DNA of 64,000 bases from Daphnia pulex. Taxonomy: Eukaryota > Arthropoda > Branchiopoda > Diplostraca > Daphniidae. The notes below the pieces were generated by a model. The model saw only the letters and a list, made by a program, of their open reading frames with translations, had not been told where the DNA came from and ran no database searches. The DNA lies in contig NC_060021.1 in the NCBI RefSeq assembly GCF_021134715.1, forward strand, positions 3,968,001-4,032,000, read 5' to 3'. The position numbers and the translations under genes are program-made. Shown here piece by piece: positions 12,542 through 24,620 of the stretch; the stretch's first letter is position 1, and each line of letters starts with the position of its first letter.

Positions 12542-13969
12542 ACTTGTCATGCAACGGATATAAATGTTTGCAAATGGGCATATAAGACAGCTGCTGGCCA
12601 TGAGAAGCGGCCGGAACAAGAGACCAAAGAAAAAAACGGACGTCCTTCGTTGTTGCTATTTCACTTGTTGTAGTAGACGCGAGTATAGTTTTTCAAGCTA
12701 AAATATTTGCATTGCAAGCGTCCAGCTGCTGCTGCTGTTGTTGGAAAAGGGCTTTTGTCACTCGACATCTCGCCTATATCCAAAAAGGCAAAAGTGGCGA
12801 TGGCTGAAAATGATCAGCGACGACCTTCTCTGCAAGGGATCGATGCGAAAATATGCGAAAGTGGGTTACGGCGGGACGTATACCTCACGGGGACGAGTTT
12901 GAAATTTTTTTATTTTTTTTTCAAAAGTTTCAGATGCGCCGATTGTTATGTGTGTGTCCTTAGTTTTGCTCGTTTCTCTTGGCTGGCACCTGTTCTCGGT
13001 CTCCCTCGTGGCGAAAAGCAACGCCCAATAGAGCGAGAAAACATCGAGCCCCAATCTATTCGGGTTCACCTTGGAGAAGACAAAGCAATCATCGCGAATT
13101 GGATGATTTGCGACCACCTTGAACCTCTTTTCATTTTGCTTTTCTCTCCGGAGATTTCGCTGACCAGCTGATAAGAGAACAGCAGTAGCGATGTTTATTA
13201 GTTATCTGGACCAAAAAAATATTATGCCAAATATGAAACGTCATTTTTGAACAACCGCTGATTTATCGCCATCTGTTGCTGATTTTATCCGATGTTAGGA
13301 TATGCGAAACATAGATGTCACTGTCGTTTGTATCAACTATCAATCGAACTTGTATTTTTTTTTAAACACTCGGGGGAATAAATTCAATTTTTGATTAGAC
13401 TTTCCCCCCAAAATCAATTAATTTGTTGTTTATGCAAAATGTAACAGGCTGATAGTTTCTCTTGATTACGAGGCTGTCACCTTTAGGCAGCATCAATTTT
13501 TACGATGAGGTCAAGACTTTTGCACTTCAATTAGGTTTTCACCTTTTTTCAAGGACGTTGATCGAACCTTATTTAACATATACAATGTCCTCCACTTTCT
13601 CTTTCAGTGTGGAGCACCTCCCTACAACCGGCTAAACACATTTTCCTCCCGAAAAATTGAATTTCCCTGATTTTCATAGTCTCTTCAAATCTCTACAGGT
13701 CATTACATTAATTACTTTGTTTACAAGGCTGCTTGCCAAGAGGGACTTCTATAATTAACTTTTCCCCAGCACCCAAACACCCAACACCCTCATTTCTATC
13801 TCTAGGTATTCACTTCTGCATAGTTTGTTTCAGGTTAGCCACACACAGTGTATGTGTGGTCTTTTCTCTTAAGTGGTCGACCATTACCCCATTCTTTTCC
13901 TAGCAAGGACAATTTGCCTGTTTTGCTACCATTCCTTGTCCATAACACAGCACTTCTACCAAGAGCGCA

Positions 13970-16282
13970 ATGCTTTTGTTGCTCCTTAATAGGCCTGCTC
14001 TAGAGGCTTCTCACCGTTTCCACAACCTCCTCAGGAATGGGGCCTCATTGGCCATTACTTCCAGATCTTACGCTGATGTCAGGGGAAAGGTATAATGTCT
14101 TGCAGCACACAAGTTATTGATTCAAGTGTTCTGATTCATGTTTCTGGCTGTTTGCAGATCCTGGCAATCAGGAGAGAGGATCAGTCAGTGTGGGAGCGAA
14201 GGGCTCCACTTTCACCCACCAATGTTCGCAAGCTAGTCAGGGCAGGAGTGAAGGTTCTTGTTCAACCCTCCAACAGAAGAGCTTACCCCATGCAAGCTTA
14301 TGCAAATGCAGGGGCAATCATCCAGGAAGACATCGGAGAGGCACCCGTCATCGTCGGAGTCAAGCAAATCCCCATCGACTTTTTACTACCCAACAAGACC
14401 TATTGTTTCTTTTCCCACACAATCAAGGCTCAGGAAGCCAACATGCCTTTGCTGGACGCAATGTTGGAAAAGGTATCCCTCTTATTGATGTCCACGCAAT
14501 TGTTTCCTTCGCTTCATTATTTCGTTTTCCGTAGAATATCCGACTGGTTGACTACGAGAAAATGATGGATGCAAACGGCCAGCGGGTTGTGGCTTTTGGC
14601 AAGTACGCCGGTGTGGCCGGCATGATCAATATTCTTCACGGTCTAGGTCTACGACTCTTGGCCCTCGGACACCACACCCCGTTCATGGTGAGGATTAGCA
14701 TTTAAAAGATTCGCAGGTTTCTTTTTTGTAACACTTGTTCCAAAACTTGTTCCCTTTTCTCTCTCTCTCTCTCCCTCCAAACTCGTCATTAGCATATTGG
14801 GCCAGCGCACAACTATCGCAATTCGGGAATGGCTCGCCAAGCCGTTCGTGATGCTGGTTTTGAGATCGCTATAGGCATGTTGCCCAAATCCATCGGTCCT
14901 TTAACGTTTTGTTTCACTGGATCGGGCAATGTCTCGCAAGGCGCTCAAGAAATCTTCCAGGTAAATAATGTCTGTCTTAATTGCAACGGGAGGACTATTC
15001 TCACTCGCCCTCACGTTTCTTTATCCCCCCCTTTTACCACCCGGTTTGTTTTTGAAGGATTTGCCGCACGAGTACGTCCCCCCGGACATGTTGCAAAAGG
15101 TGGCCGATCACGGAGCCACGAACAAAATTTACGCCTGCGAAGTCAGCCGGCGCGATCATCTCATCCGCATCAAAGGCGGGCCTTTTGACGCCAAAGAGTA
15201 CGACGAATATCCCAGCCGTTACATCTCCGTCTTCAGCAAAAAGGTGAAATCCGCACCAACCGTCCCAGTCTTTCAACAACAGCAACTAAAGTGCACCCCC
15301 TGCGTTTCTTGCTAGATTGCTCCTTACGCTTCGGTTATAATCAACGGAATCTATTGGGCGCCCAACTCGCCAAAGCTCATCACCATTCCGGATGCCAAAG
15401 TACTCATCCGCTCGGCTCAGAGTCACCTTCCTTGGGTGCAGACGTCACTCGGCTCACCACCTCTGCCGCACCGGCTTCTTGCCATTTGCGACATCAGTAA
15501 AATCAGATTTATTTATTTATTTATTCGCCATTTCACACGATAATGAGTTGGTTCCATTTGTTGCTGATTATGTTATTTAAATTCAAGGTGCCGACCCCGG
15601 AGGTTCGATCGAGTTTATGAACGAATGCACCACCATCGACAATCCGTTTTGCCTTTACGACGCCGAACAGCACAAGGACACCAACAGGTAAAACAAGAAA
15701 AGGGAAATCTCGTTTCGTTAGTCCAATTTCGAAATATTTGTTACATCATTCCTCCGTGTTTCATAGTTTCAAAGGCCCTGGAATTTTGGTCTGCTCCATC
15801 GACAACATGCCGACGCAGTTGCCCCGTGAAGCCACCGACTTTTTCGGCGATTTGTTGCTGCCACACGTGTTTGACGTTTTACAGTCGGACGCCACGAAAC
15901 CCTTCGAGGAGCACAAATTCACCAACGTCATTGAAGGTGCCGTCATCACCAGCAACGGCAAACTCACCAAAAATTTCGAGTACATCCAGGACCTGAGGAA
16001 CCAGCGAAAGTGGGTTTTTATCGTCGAAAGTCCGATTCGTTTCCAAGATGATTGTAATAATATATACTATTTTCTTTTTTAAATTCAAGCTTGGCAAAAC
16101 ACCGCATTCTCGGGGATTACGACGCTCAGACTAAGCGAGTGCTTTTGCTGGGCGCTGGCTACGTCTCGGCTCCTGTTGTCGAGTATTTAACGAGGTCCAA
16201 CGACGTTGTCGTCCATGTTGGTAAATTGAAAGTTGTTTTAAATTTCATTTGAAGTCCAAGCACGACGTTGATGCTTTATTTA

Positions 16283-16314
<32 letters not shown>

Positions 16315-17748
16315 CAGCATCCGCACTGAGAGACGAAGCAGACACTTTGGCTCGTCGTTTCCCCCGCACCGAGCCCGTCCTTTTGAACGTCCAGGAGCGA
16401 CCTGATTTGCTGCAGGAGCTGATCGGCAAAGCCGACGTGGTCGTCTCGCTTTTGCCCTATGCCCTGCATCCGCTTGTGGCCGAGCAGTGCATCGCCTCCA
16501 AGACCAACATGGTGACGGCCAGCTATCTCTCGCCGGCGATGAAGGAGTTGCACCAACGGGCCGTCGAGGCCGGAGTGTCAATCGTCAACGAAGTAGGCCT
16601 CGACCCGGGCATCGACCACTTGCTGGCTATGGAGTGTTTCGAAGAAGTTCACCAGGGCGGAGGCAAAGTCAAATCATTCGTTTCGTATTGCGGCGGACTC
16701 CCGGCTCCAGAATGCTCCGACAATCCGCTTCGCTATCGGTTCTCTTGGAGTCCACGCGGGGCTCTACTCAACACTGTGTCCAGCGGCCGTTTCCTCAAGG
16801 ACGGCAAGGTCTGATTCATTAAATTTTTAAATTTTGGTTTGATTTTTGTTCATTGTGTCTATCTATTGATGTTGTTATTACTCCGGTAGGTTGTCGAGAT
16901 TCCGGCCGGAGGTGCACTACTTGAAAAGGCTGAAAAGTTGGACTTTTTGCCCGGATTTGCCTTTGAAGGTTTCGCCAATCGCGACTCACTGGACTACGTT
17001 GACCATTATGGAATTCCGGAAGCACGCACCGTCTTTAGAGGCACGATCCGCTATGCTGGATACTCGGACCACATCCTAGGTCTAATCCAGCTTGGCCTCA
17101 TCAGCCAGGAACCTCACCCGTGTCTGCATTCCGGTGGGCCAGACATCACTTGGAGGCAGTTTATGTGCAACCTGTTGGGCATCACCGACTACAACATCTT
17201 TTACGACAACCTGAAGAACCAATTATTTGAGCGGACCGGTCGCAATGCCAGCCGCATCAAGGCCATTGAAGATTTGGGATTGCTTTCTGAGGAATTGGTC
17301 GTTAAGTACGGCAATCCCATTGATACCATTAGTAAGTTGAATGCTTGTTATGCAATTACAATTTCAGCAGATTAAAAAGAAAACCAAAAAATGAGATAAT
17401 ATTGGTTCGTTTTGATTAGGTCAATATTTGGCAAAGCGATTGGCGTTGGGCCCAGCTGATCGCGATCTCGTGGTTTTACGGCACGAAGTCGAAATTTTGT
17501 GGCCGGATCAACGCCACGAATTACGGGGCATTAATTTGGTTTGTTACGGCCAATCCAGCAGCGCAGGCTACTCTGCAATGGCCCGCACCGTCGGTTACCC
17601 AGCTGCCATTGCCACCAAAATGTTGCTGGATGGTGAAATTCAACGCAAGGGCATGGTCTTGCCCTTCATCCAGGATATTTACAGGCCAATGCTGAAACGC
17701 CTCAAGGCTGAAGGCATTGTGGCCGAAGAAAAGTCCACTTGGATTTGA
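13970..17748 (+). CDS. AASS: Alpha-aminoadipic semialdehyde synthase (LKR/SDH), 952 aa
   Basis: Twelve exons: 13970-14089, 14158-14472, 14535-14687, 14793-14960, 15058-15243, 15316-15496, 15588-15687, 15767-16009, 16090-16220, 16318-16808, 16890-17331 and 17420-17748. They total 2859 nt, an intact frame of 952 residues against about 926 for human AASS. The first 40 residues are Leu/Arg/Ser-rich without acidic runs until SYADVRGK, consistent with a mitochondrial leader. The N-terminal half (starting [20 protein letters not shown]) is lysine-ketoglutarate reductase. The C-terminal half, from about residue 507 ([18 protein letters not shown], a dinucleotide-binding loop), is saccharopine dehydrogenase, with [15 protein letters not shown] and [17 protein letters not shown]. 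The two domains perform the first two steps of mitochondrial lysine degradation, from lysine to saccharopine to aminoadipic semialdehyde and glutamate. The ATG is the first in frame after stops and sits just before the leader. A candidate AATAAA lies at 18020-18025. Confidence 0.95.
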
Positions 17749-18019
17749 ATCTCTCGTAATCTCTCGTAATTTTCTCGACTGGAAATTCTCTCTTTCCAGG
17801 AACAGTTAATACTCTTGCGACTAGGTTAAATTTAACTCATTTTAAAATCCCATTAGGATACTCTTTGATGATACCAGGGAAACTCTTTAGCAGGGATAAA
17901 ATGCTTTAATTAGTTCTCGTTAACCCAGCGAACAAAAAAAAAAAAATCTTCCGATTTGGCGTTGCATGTCAGTTGGTCGGTATGTCACGACTCTGCTTCT
18001 TTCAATTGATATTTTATGA

Positions 18020-18025
18020 AATAAA
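18020..18025 (+). other. Candidate poly(A) signal of AASS
   Basis: AATAAA 272 nt after the AASS stop. The remaining sequence 17749-18385 between AASS and GatC is AT-rich, with no other gene that I can see. Confidence 0.45.
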
Positions 18026-18385
18026 AATGCACTAACTCATAGTTTATTAGACGAAGTGCCGTCTAACGGCACATTTGTTAGAAATGGCATCAAAATCTTG
18101 TTAATTTTTCTCCCCAATTTTGGATCAAAATTCAAACTCGTAAATACTAGGAAAGAATTTTGTTGTCTGTTCAATTCAATCATACTGTAATAACTGTACT
18201 CGTTAGGAAATATCTTTGAGCTCAATTGTATTCAATACATTTTCGTGGGAAATATTTCACTGGCTTCCTCTTCATTTAACTCTTGGTTTTGAATGAGAGA
18301 AAATTAAAAGTAAAAAAAAAAAAAAAGATGAAAAACACAAATTGAAATATTATATCGGGCAACGTTGGTGACTAGCAGTCGAAAA

Positions 18386-18832
18386 ATGTCTGTCATCCAA
18401 CGTGCTAGTCAGTTATTTTTAAATCGCAAATATTTTTCGTTTGTTTTGAAGAAATTTAGTTCAGCAGTGCCTGAGAAACCCATCGTTCTTGAAAGGGAAG
18501 GTGAAATAGCTTCTGTCAAAATTGATTCCAAGACTATCGAGCACTTGGAGCGGCTCTCATTGGTGGATTTCGCCAATCGTGAAGGCATTCGTCGATTAGA
18601 AGAAGCTATTCAGTTCGCCAATCAGATACATTCTGTAGATACATCGGCAGTGAAACCCTTGATAAATGTCCTATACGAAGAGTACATTCAATCACTGAGA
18701 GAAGATTGTGTGACTGAGGGTAATATCAGAGAAGAAATCCTCTCCAATGCTACTGTGACAGAAGAAGAGTATTTCTATGCCCCACCAGGCAACATCCCTC
18801 TTCCAGACAAAGATTGTTCCTACAAAAATTGA
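18386..18832 (+). CDS. GATC: Glutamyl-tRNA(Gln) amidotransferase subunit C, mitochondrial, 148 aa
   Basis: Single-exon frame from ATG 18386 to TGA 18830-18832. GatC is the small subunit of the GatCAB transamidase, which converts Glu-tRNA(Gln) to Gln-tRNA(Gln) in mitochondria. The N terminus (MSVIQRASQLFLNRKYFSFV) is basic and amphipathic, as expected for a mitochondrial leader. The body has the family pattern TIEHLERLSLVDFANREGIRRLEEAI, then HSVDTSAVKPL, and near the end the APPGNIPLP motif. The length agrees with animal GatC. The stop codon is followed only five nucleotides later by the POLG2 start codon on the same strand, so both are probably carried on one dicistronic transcript. Confidence 0.9.
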   Translation: MSVIQRASQLFLNRKYFSFVLKKFSSAVPEKPIVLEREGEIASVKIDSKTIEHLERLSLVDFANREGIRRLEEAIQFANQIHSVDTSAVKPLINVLYEEYIQSLREDCVTEGNIREEILSNATVTEEEYFYAPPGNIPLPDKDCSYKN

Positions 18833-18837
18833 AGACC

Positions 18838-20081
18838 ATGAACTTTAAAAAAATTGCCGATCACTGTGTCAAGCATAAGTTCCTTAGTCCAAATTTTGAC
18901 AAATTTTCATTTCTTGGTGAAGCTCTGCAAAATAGGATTGAGCAAGAGTGGATCAGAAGCAATGTGACCCAAAATTCAAATGCCTTGCTCATTAATAGTG
19001 ACTCTTTAAACCAAATAAATGTGGAACTTGTGCAGTTGTTCTTGGATGCCCAATCTCTCATGGGATCTAACAGTTCCCTTAGTCTAGCTAGCAAAACTTC
19101 TGTAAAGAAAACCTCCAAAGCAATTAAAGACGTGACGGCCATGGCGGACTTGATTGATGCCCTCCCGCAAACTCATCTCAATCTTTGCACTCTAACGCAG
19201 CCTGCTCTGAAAAATGACGAATTCATCCGCCTCCAGAAAACGAGGCTTCGCTGGTGGAAATCTTATCTTCAACAGCCCGTTCTTCTCAACACGACGGGCA
19301 GCGCATCTTTAGACGAAACGTTCGTGGAACAGAAGATTGAATTCGGCTCCCCAGCTCTGGGATCGGAACCTTTTGAAGTCTTAAAACTCTACAATCCCGC
19401 TGTGTTCGCTGATTTGCAGGTTTTGAATCTCATTTGTTATTCTTACTATTGTGTGTATGTGCTAATACCGATTGATTTTCTCTTTCAGTTGAATGAGGAG
19501 ACGAAAAAGTCATTGATGGTCAAGTTTCAGCGGAAATCTTCTTGGCCGTGTTTGGTTACGTCCCAGGTGAAATTGGAGTTGGCCGTTTGTTTCTTTCTTA
19601 CAGACGCTTATTTCACCCGAAATAAGGCGTAATTATTCAATTATGGGAAATTTAAAAATGTTTATTACTGACTAATGTTTTCCTCCGTTATTAGATCCGT
19701 GTTATCGCTGCATAAGGCTCTAGCTCCGTATGCTGTGGGCATTGTTGTTGAAGGCTCCCCTACACGAATGGCCGAATTAGAGGATCTTCGCCGCTTAATG
19801 AGTCTCGAATTCAAACAGTCAAGAATTCCGGTCTTGCCATTAAATGCTCCTTGGACGACGGCTCAATGCGACGCTAGAGGAATGCCTTATTTAATATTTC
19901 TGTCAGATTCGACTCTTGAGCAAGGGATATGCGGTCTTCGTAGCAGAGACAACACACTGCAGGTAGCGATATATAAAACAGTTTTGCGAATTTGAAGTAC
20001 TGACGAGTCATTTCCACCTTATTATAGGAACAGGTGCACGTAAGCAATATAGTAGAAAGACTAAAAAAATTTCTGGTCTGA
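18838..20081 (+). CDS. POLG2: DNA polymerase gamma accessory subunit, mitochondrial, 347 aa
   Basis: Exons 18838-19419, 19489-19628, 19695-19962 and 20028-20081 give 1044 nt, an intact frame. POLG2 is the processivity subunit of the mitochondrial replicative polymerase and is related to class II aminoacyl-tRNA synthetases. Diagnostic parts are RLQKTRLRWWKSYL in the first exon, RKSSWPCLVTSQ then DAYFTRNKASVLSLHKALAP across exons 2-3, and the C-terminal anticodon-binding-like domain with LAPYAVGIVVEG, STLEQGICGLRSRDNTLQ and the terminal helix IVERLKKFLV. The ATG is the first in frame after the upstream cistron and lies 5 nt past the GatC stop; no promoter could fit between them. Exon 2 must be read without an internal 37-nt intron to keep the conserved DAYFTRNK segment in frame. 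Confidence 0.88.
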
Positions 20082-20380
20082 TCATAACTTCACAATAGTG
20101 CTGAATACAAATAGAAGCAGAAATGGATTCGATCTCTCATTTTTATGAGCAATTATGCGCATGATGATTTATTTTCTCTTTTTCTATTACTACGAAAAAA
20201 AAACGAGAAATTGGGGCACTGCGCAGTCATGGCTGAGAGAATGTTACCTAATAAGTTCAAATACGTTGCTTTTTTGAACGCTAGATGACAAGACCAGCTA
20301 AGTTCTAGGACGCAATTCTGCTTTTCCCTTTCGGCGGCTTCCTATTTCTAGTAGGCTGTACCGTACGAAATGTAAACAAG
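20082..20380. other. Short intergenic region between POLG2 and ECHDC3
   Basis: About 300 nt of AT-rich DNA containing the 3' UTR of POLG2 and the promoter of ECHDC3. I see no TATA box, RNA gene or repeat that I would annotate. Confidence 0.5.
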
Positions 20381-21676
20381 ATGACAATGGCGACGCGCCT
20401 ATCTTATGCTCTTGGATCCATCAAAAATGTTCATAAATATTTTTTTTCATCTTTGGCCACTTCGCAGCCGGAAAGTTTAAATCTTGTAAATTTTTCGAAT
20501 GAGAATGGAATATATAAAGTACAACTAAATTCTCCTAGAACTAGGTTGGTATTTTTATTATATCTCAGATTTGCATATGATAGTTTTAGTTGCTTTTATA
20601 ATATTGTTTATGTTTAATAGGAATGCACTGTCTACTGAAATGCTGAATGAACTTCAAAGTATTTTCAAGGCAGTTAATGAAGCCAAAGGTGCTCGTTGTG
20701 TTCTTCTTTCTTCATCAGGGAGTAAAGTCTTCTCTGCTGGCCATAACTTAAAGGAATTGGTATTTGCAAACAATTATGCTGATATTTAATCATCAGAGTA
20801 ACATTTGTTGATCATTATAGACAAATGAAACTCCTAAAACTCATCATGAATTAGTGTTCTCAACATGTACTAGTCTTATGAAACTCTTAATTGATTGCCC
20901 TATTCCTATCGTAGCTCAGGTAATGTAAAAGAAATTGGTTTTATTCACAGTGCTTTCTATGAATAACAAATATCTTGCAAGGTTGATGGAATAGCTGCTG
21001 CAGCTGGTTGTCAATTGGTAGCCATGTGTGATATTGTTGTGGCAAGTACCAATGCAACCTTCTCCACTCCAGGGATAAATTTGGGACTCTTTTGCTCAAC
21101 ACCAGGAGTGGCTGTCGCTAGGGCAATCCCAATGAAATTAGCATCTTACATGCTCTTTACTGGTCTTCCATTGTCAGCTGAAGAAGCTTTAAAGGCTGGC
21201 CTGGTTAGTAGAGTTGTACCAGCTGAAAATATAGGTTAGTTATTTTTTTTTAGTTATTTGATTGTCATAATTTTTTGTAGGAAGTTCATTTTACCAGTAT
21301 CAGTAGGTTATAATTATACTTAAATGTTACATCCTTTCCTTAATCAGTGTTTATTACTACAGGTTATTTTTACTAATATAGAATACTCTGAAATATTTAT
21401 AGAATTAGAAACCCAACAGGTTATTGAGAGTATCTGCAAGAAAAGTCTCCCTGTCATGCGTTTGGGTAAACAGTTTCTTCACCGGCAATTAAAAATGGAT
21501 ATCATGGAGGCATATAAGTATATAACTGAAGTACATGTTTAAAAATTATATCTAAGAATGTTTTTTTTAATAGGGAAGGAGAAAATGTAATGGTGGGTAA
21601 TTTGCAGCTTAAAGATGCTCAAGAGGGCTTAAAAAGTTTTGCTGAAAAAAGAGAGCCAAAATATCAAGACCATTAG
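20381..21676 (+). CDS. ECHDC3: Enoyl-CoA hydratase domain-containing protein 3, 290 aa
   Basis: Six exons: 20381-20544, 20621-20759, 20821-20919, 20982-21234, 21403-21517 and 21574-21676, together 873 nt in frame. It is a member of the crotonase superfamily, ECHDC3 branch, a mitochondrial protein of uncertain reaction. Visible features are a basic N terminus suited to mitochondrial import, the crotonase segment FSAGHNLKEL that helps form the oxyanion hole, VDGIAAAAGCQLVAMCDIVVAS (second oxyanion-hole loop) and STPGINLGLFCSTPGVAVARA, followed by the helix TGLPLSAEEALKAGLVSRVV. The usual catalytic glutamates of true enoyl-CoA hydratases are not evident at the GLFCSTPG loop, as in other ECHDC3 proteins, so hydratase activity should not be assumed. 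Confidence 0.9.
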
Positions 21677-21717
21677 TTTTCTTCCTTTTTGTATAGTTTA
21701 AATAGTAACACTTTGCT

Positions 21718-21726
21718 TTTATTAAA
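21718..21726. other. Overlapping convergent poly(A) signals
   Basis: ATTAAA at 21721-21726 on the plus strand can serve ECHDC3, and AATAAA on the minus strand (21723-21718) can serve RPL30. The two hexamers share three base pairs. Confidence 0.4.
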
Positions 21727-21912
21727 TTTCATTCCTGAAAGAAGTTTTGATTGTTGTCATTACAACATTTCACCATTCCTCTACAATGTCTTACTGTAGT
21801 ATTTGTTAAAAAAAAACTTAAACCAAGAAATCTACACCATACTGACAGAACACACAGTGCACTTAGGTACAAATGTGTATTTCACATCATACAAGACAGA
21901 ACTTTACATGTG

Positions 21913-22530
21913 TTACTGTCCTTGACCACCTTCACTGGCAGGCATAGACCTGATGATATCGGAATCTCCAGGATCAGTAATCGACATAGTGCAGACTCGG
22001 AAGTACTTTCCGCATGCTGTGCCCAGCTCAATGTTGTTGCCTGTGTAGTGATGAACACCAGTCTTGGCCAACATGGCGTAGTACTCAATCTCCGATTTCC
22101 TGTTAACAAAAATATTAAAATTAGCACAAGTTTAAAACTTCAAGGGATCAGCCACCCTATGGTTCTTAGACTCCATAGACAATTTTACTGCCTACTTCAC
22201 AGTCTCACCTGAGTGGGGGAGTGTTGTTGGCGATTATCACCAGCTTGGATTTTCCTTGACGAAGCGTCTTCAGGGTTTGGCGGAGACCAAGGCAGAATTT
22301 GCCAGACTTCATCACCAAAGCAAGGCGAGAGTTGATGCTCTCAATAGCTTTTTTCTGTAGTCACATAAGAACGGTGTTACAATTTAATAAAAACTTAAAA
22401 AATTATCCCGACATTTCAACTTCTACACGTGGCTACTTGACGCCATTTTCTCCAATGCCAAGCCGGAAATTTAAGCAAGTTCTGCATACGCTAAATTGAC
22501 TATTACCTGTTTCTTTTGGGCGGCCGACAT
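21913..22530 (-). CDS. RPL30: Large-subunit ribosomal protein eL30, 118 aa
   Basis: Three coding exons on the minus strand: 22507-22530 (ATG 22528-22530, MSAAQKKQ), 22209-22354 and 21913-22099 (stop 21913-21915), total 357 nt. The product is ribosomal protein eL30, recognised by [58 protein letters not shown] and [19 protein letters not shown] then DPGDSDII. The length is close to the usual 115 residues. A 61-nt intron (22555-22615) interrupts the 5' UTR. The upstream exon on the minus strand is pyrimidine-rich near 22690-22660 (CTCCTCCTTTTCTGT), compatible with a terminal oligopyrimidine start of ribosomal-protein mRNAs. It is divergent from YTHDF. Confidence 0.95.
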
Positions 22531-22554
22531 TCTTCAGGTCTAGATGAATGGATT

Positions 22555-22615
22555 CTACATGAAAACAACATTTAGTAAAGTTGAAAAATAATTACATTAA
22601 ATAGAAGAAGCTTAC
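22555..22615 (-). other. 5' UTR intron of RPL30
   Basis: On the minus strand a donor gtaagc begins at 22615 and an acceptor ending tag lies at 22557-22555, leaving 24 nt of leader before the ATG. Introns in the leader are common in ribosomal-protein genes. The remaining stretch to 23403 is the shared upstream region of RPL30 and YTHDF; no other gene is evident there. Confidence 0.55.
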
Positions 22616-23403
22616 CCAAAGTAGCGTGATGGTACGACCGAGCCGCTGAGGCGAATGGAAAGACGAGACGGAAAGTACAGAAAAGGAGGAGTCTAATATA
22701 GAGGAAGAAGGCTGCGACTAATCAGTTTCCGGATGACAGAAGTAATTTTTCTATATTTTATTTCTTTTAATCTTTTCATTTACCTTTTATTTTTCAATAC
22801 CAAATTTAAAAAAAAATTACTTAGAAAGGTAGTCAATGATTTAGATTTTTGGTAAAATGTTAAAAAATTTGACCGTGTGATCGTGAATCAATGCACTATG
22901 CTATCCAGTTCTTGCTTGTTTGAGGTTCCGGCAAGTGAAGAATGTTTCTGTGACTGACACAAGTTTCTCGTTTTCGGACGGTTGCTGAAACTGACTTTTG
23001 AAGCGCTGTATGTATAAGACGGGATTTTTCTCTACTAAAAAAAAGACAGAAAAAGAAGAACAGCCGCCATAGTTTTCTTGTACTCTTGTTCAGTTATCAA
23101 CTTTTGGCCACGGAATTCTCTAATTCCTCTCGTTTTTGACCGTTCAAAGTCTTGCTGGTTGAAAAACCGGCTGAAAACATTGTTTGGTGAGACACTCGAG
23201 TGCCCCCTCCCCAAAATTATAGAGAATCCCGCGTTATTCACGCTCCCGATTCAGGGTTTCGTCGTATTCACGAAATACCCACTTACCGTGAATTCCCCCC
23301 AACACTCGTGTTTGTGACGTTTTGTGTTACTTTGTTGTGTTCTTCTCTGAAAAATCTTGGGTTAATTCCTTTTATTGAATTCCCTGTGCCATTTGGTTGT
23401 GTG

Positions 23404-24564
23404 ATGTCAACGGGCGTGTCAGATCAGGTAAATTTAGTGAACAGTTTTCCTATTTGTTTTACTGCAGTTCATTAAGCTCATTCTTTCTGTCACCCAGCGG
23501 ATGAGAGGCCAAGGAAGTCAACAACAAGGTGGATCTTTTATTGTCATGTAAAATTCATGTTCAGTAAACTAATATTTTCTTGTTGTCAAACAGTGAATGG
23601 TCCCAATAAGGATCAACTTAACGACCATGAAGACTTTTCATCTTGGAGGAATCAATCAATTCAGGTTGTTTGTTTGTGTCAGTGAGTTTTATTTGGCTTT
23701 TAACATTTACATTTTTCATTTTGAACTTTATAGAATTCGTACGTTTCCCCTACCGTAGCGACAACTGATCATTATCTATCGAGCTACTATGGGCCTTCAT
23801 TCTCTTACCAACTGGACCATGGAGCTTGGTCCAGCAATTCTGCCACGGGAACAGGTGATATGCCCTTTTTGGGTGGATATGGAGCCCCTTCCCATCAGGC
23901 TCAGCACCTTCACCAGCAAGACCCATATGGAATTGATGGCATGTTTGGCCCTAGTGGAAGTTTCAGCAATTTTGGTGGCCAGCCGGCTTTCGGTGGCGGC
24001 TATGGTGTCGGTGCAGAATACTCGACATGGGATCGTAAAGCGGCCCATTACGACGACTACTATCAAACAGGAAGAACTGCCGATCATCAAACAGCCTACG
24101 CTTCATCGGCCCCTTCGACTGGCCGACAGGAGGAATCCTCGTCATCTCCGGGTGTGAAGCAAGTAGAACAAGTTATGCAAGGACTGTCGCTTGAGACAGC
24201 TAAACCTGTTCAACAGGAACTGCAGCAACAGCAGTCTCAGCAACCGAAGAAGCTGACTTGGGCTTCAATCGCCAGCCAGCCAGCCAAGCCACAACTGACA
24301 ACCAAGAAAAAGTCAATGGTTCCGCCGCCTATGGTAACACCACGAACTCCAAGTTTGGATATTGGCACTTGGGAAAACAAGAACGGCGGTGGAGTTAATC
24401 CACCCAGTTCAGCATCATCAGCTTCTCTTCAGCATCAGGCCCTTGCCATCCCCTCTACTGTTCAACCAACACCAGTCTCGACTGTTCAGCAACCGGTTTC
24501 AGTTCCGTCAAAATCGGTAGGACAACCACATCTGCCATCTCAGCAACATCAACAACAACAACAT

Positions 24565-24620
<56 letters not shown>

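Larger units (their letters stand above)
8654..13969. other. Gene-poor intergenic region with microsatellites
   Basis: About 5.3 kb between divergent genes. It contains simple repeats: GA runs near 10651, a TG run about 10689-10710, an AAG run about 11378-11400 and an uninterrupted GA run about 12510-12535. A T-arm-like hairpin lies at 10531-10550. An open frame at 12707-13171 has no ATG near its start and no recognisable product. A TATA-like tata (13579-13582) with TCAGTG (13604-13609) could be the AASS start site, but the same sequence also resembles a 3' splice site. I see no supported gene. Confidence 0.55.

Noticed and set aside
12707..13171. Open frame with an Ala-rich start (upstream of AASS)
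   Set aside because: No ATG near the start of the frame, no family resemblance, and a T-rich stretch encoding FYFFFKSF that looks like untranslated sequence.
13579..13609. TATA plus TCAGTG as AASS promoter
   Set aside because: The same bases form a pyrimidine tract ending in CAG, equally consistent with a splice acceptor, and the implied leader has an upstream ATG. Mentioned only in the intergenic entry.
19567..19694. A 37-nt intron in POLG2 (19567-19603) followed by a GC-AG intron
   Set aside because: That model also keeps frame but destroys the conserved DAYFTRNK-ASVLSLHKALAP segment. Reading 19489-19628 as one exon with a normal GT-AG intron preserves it.
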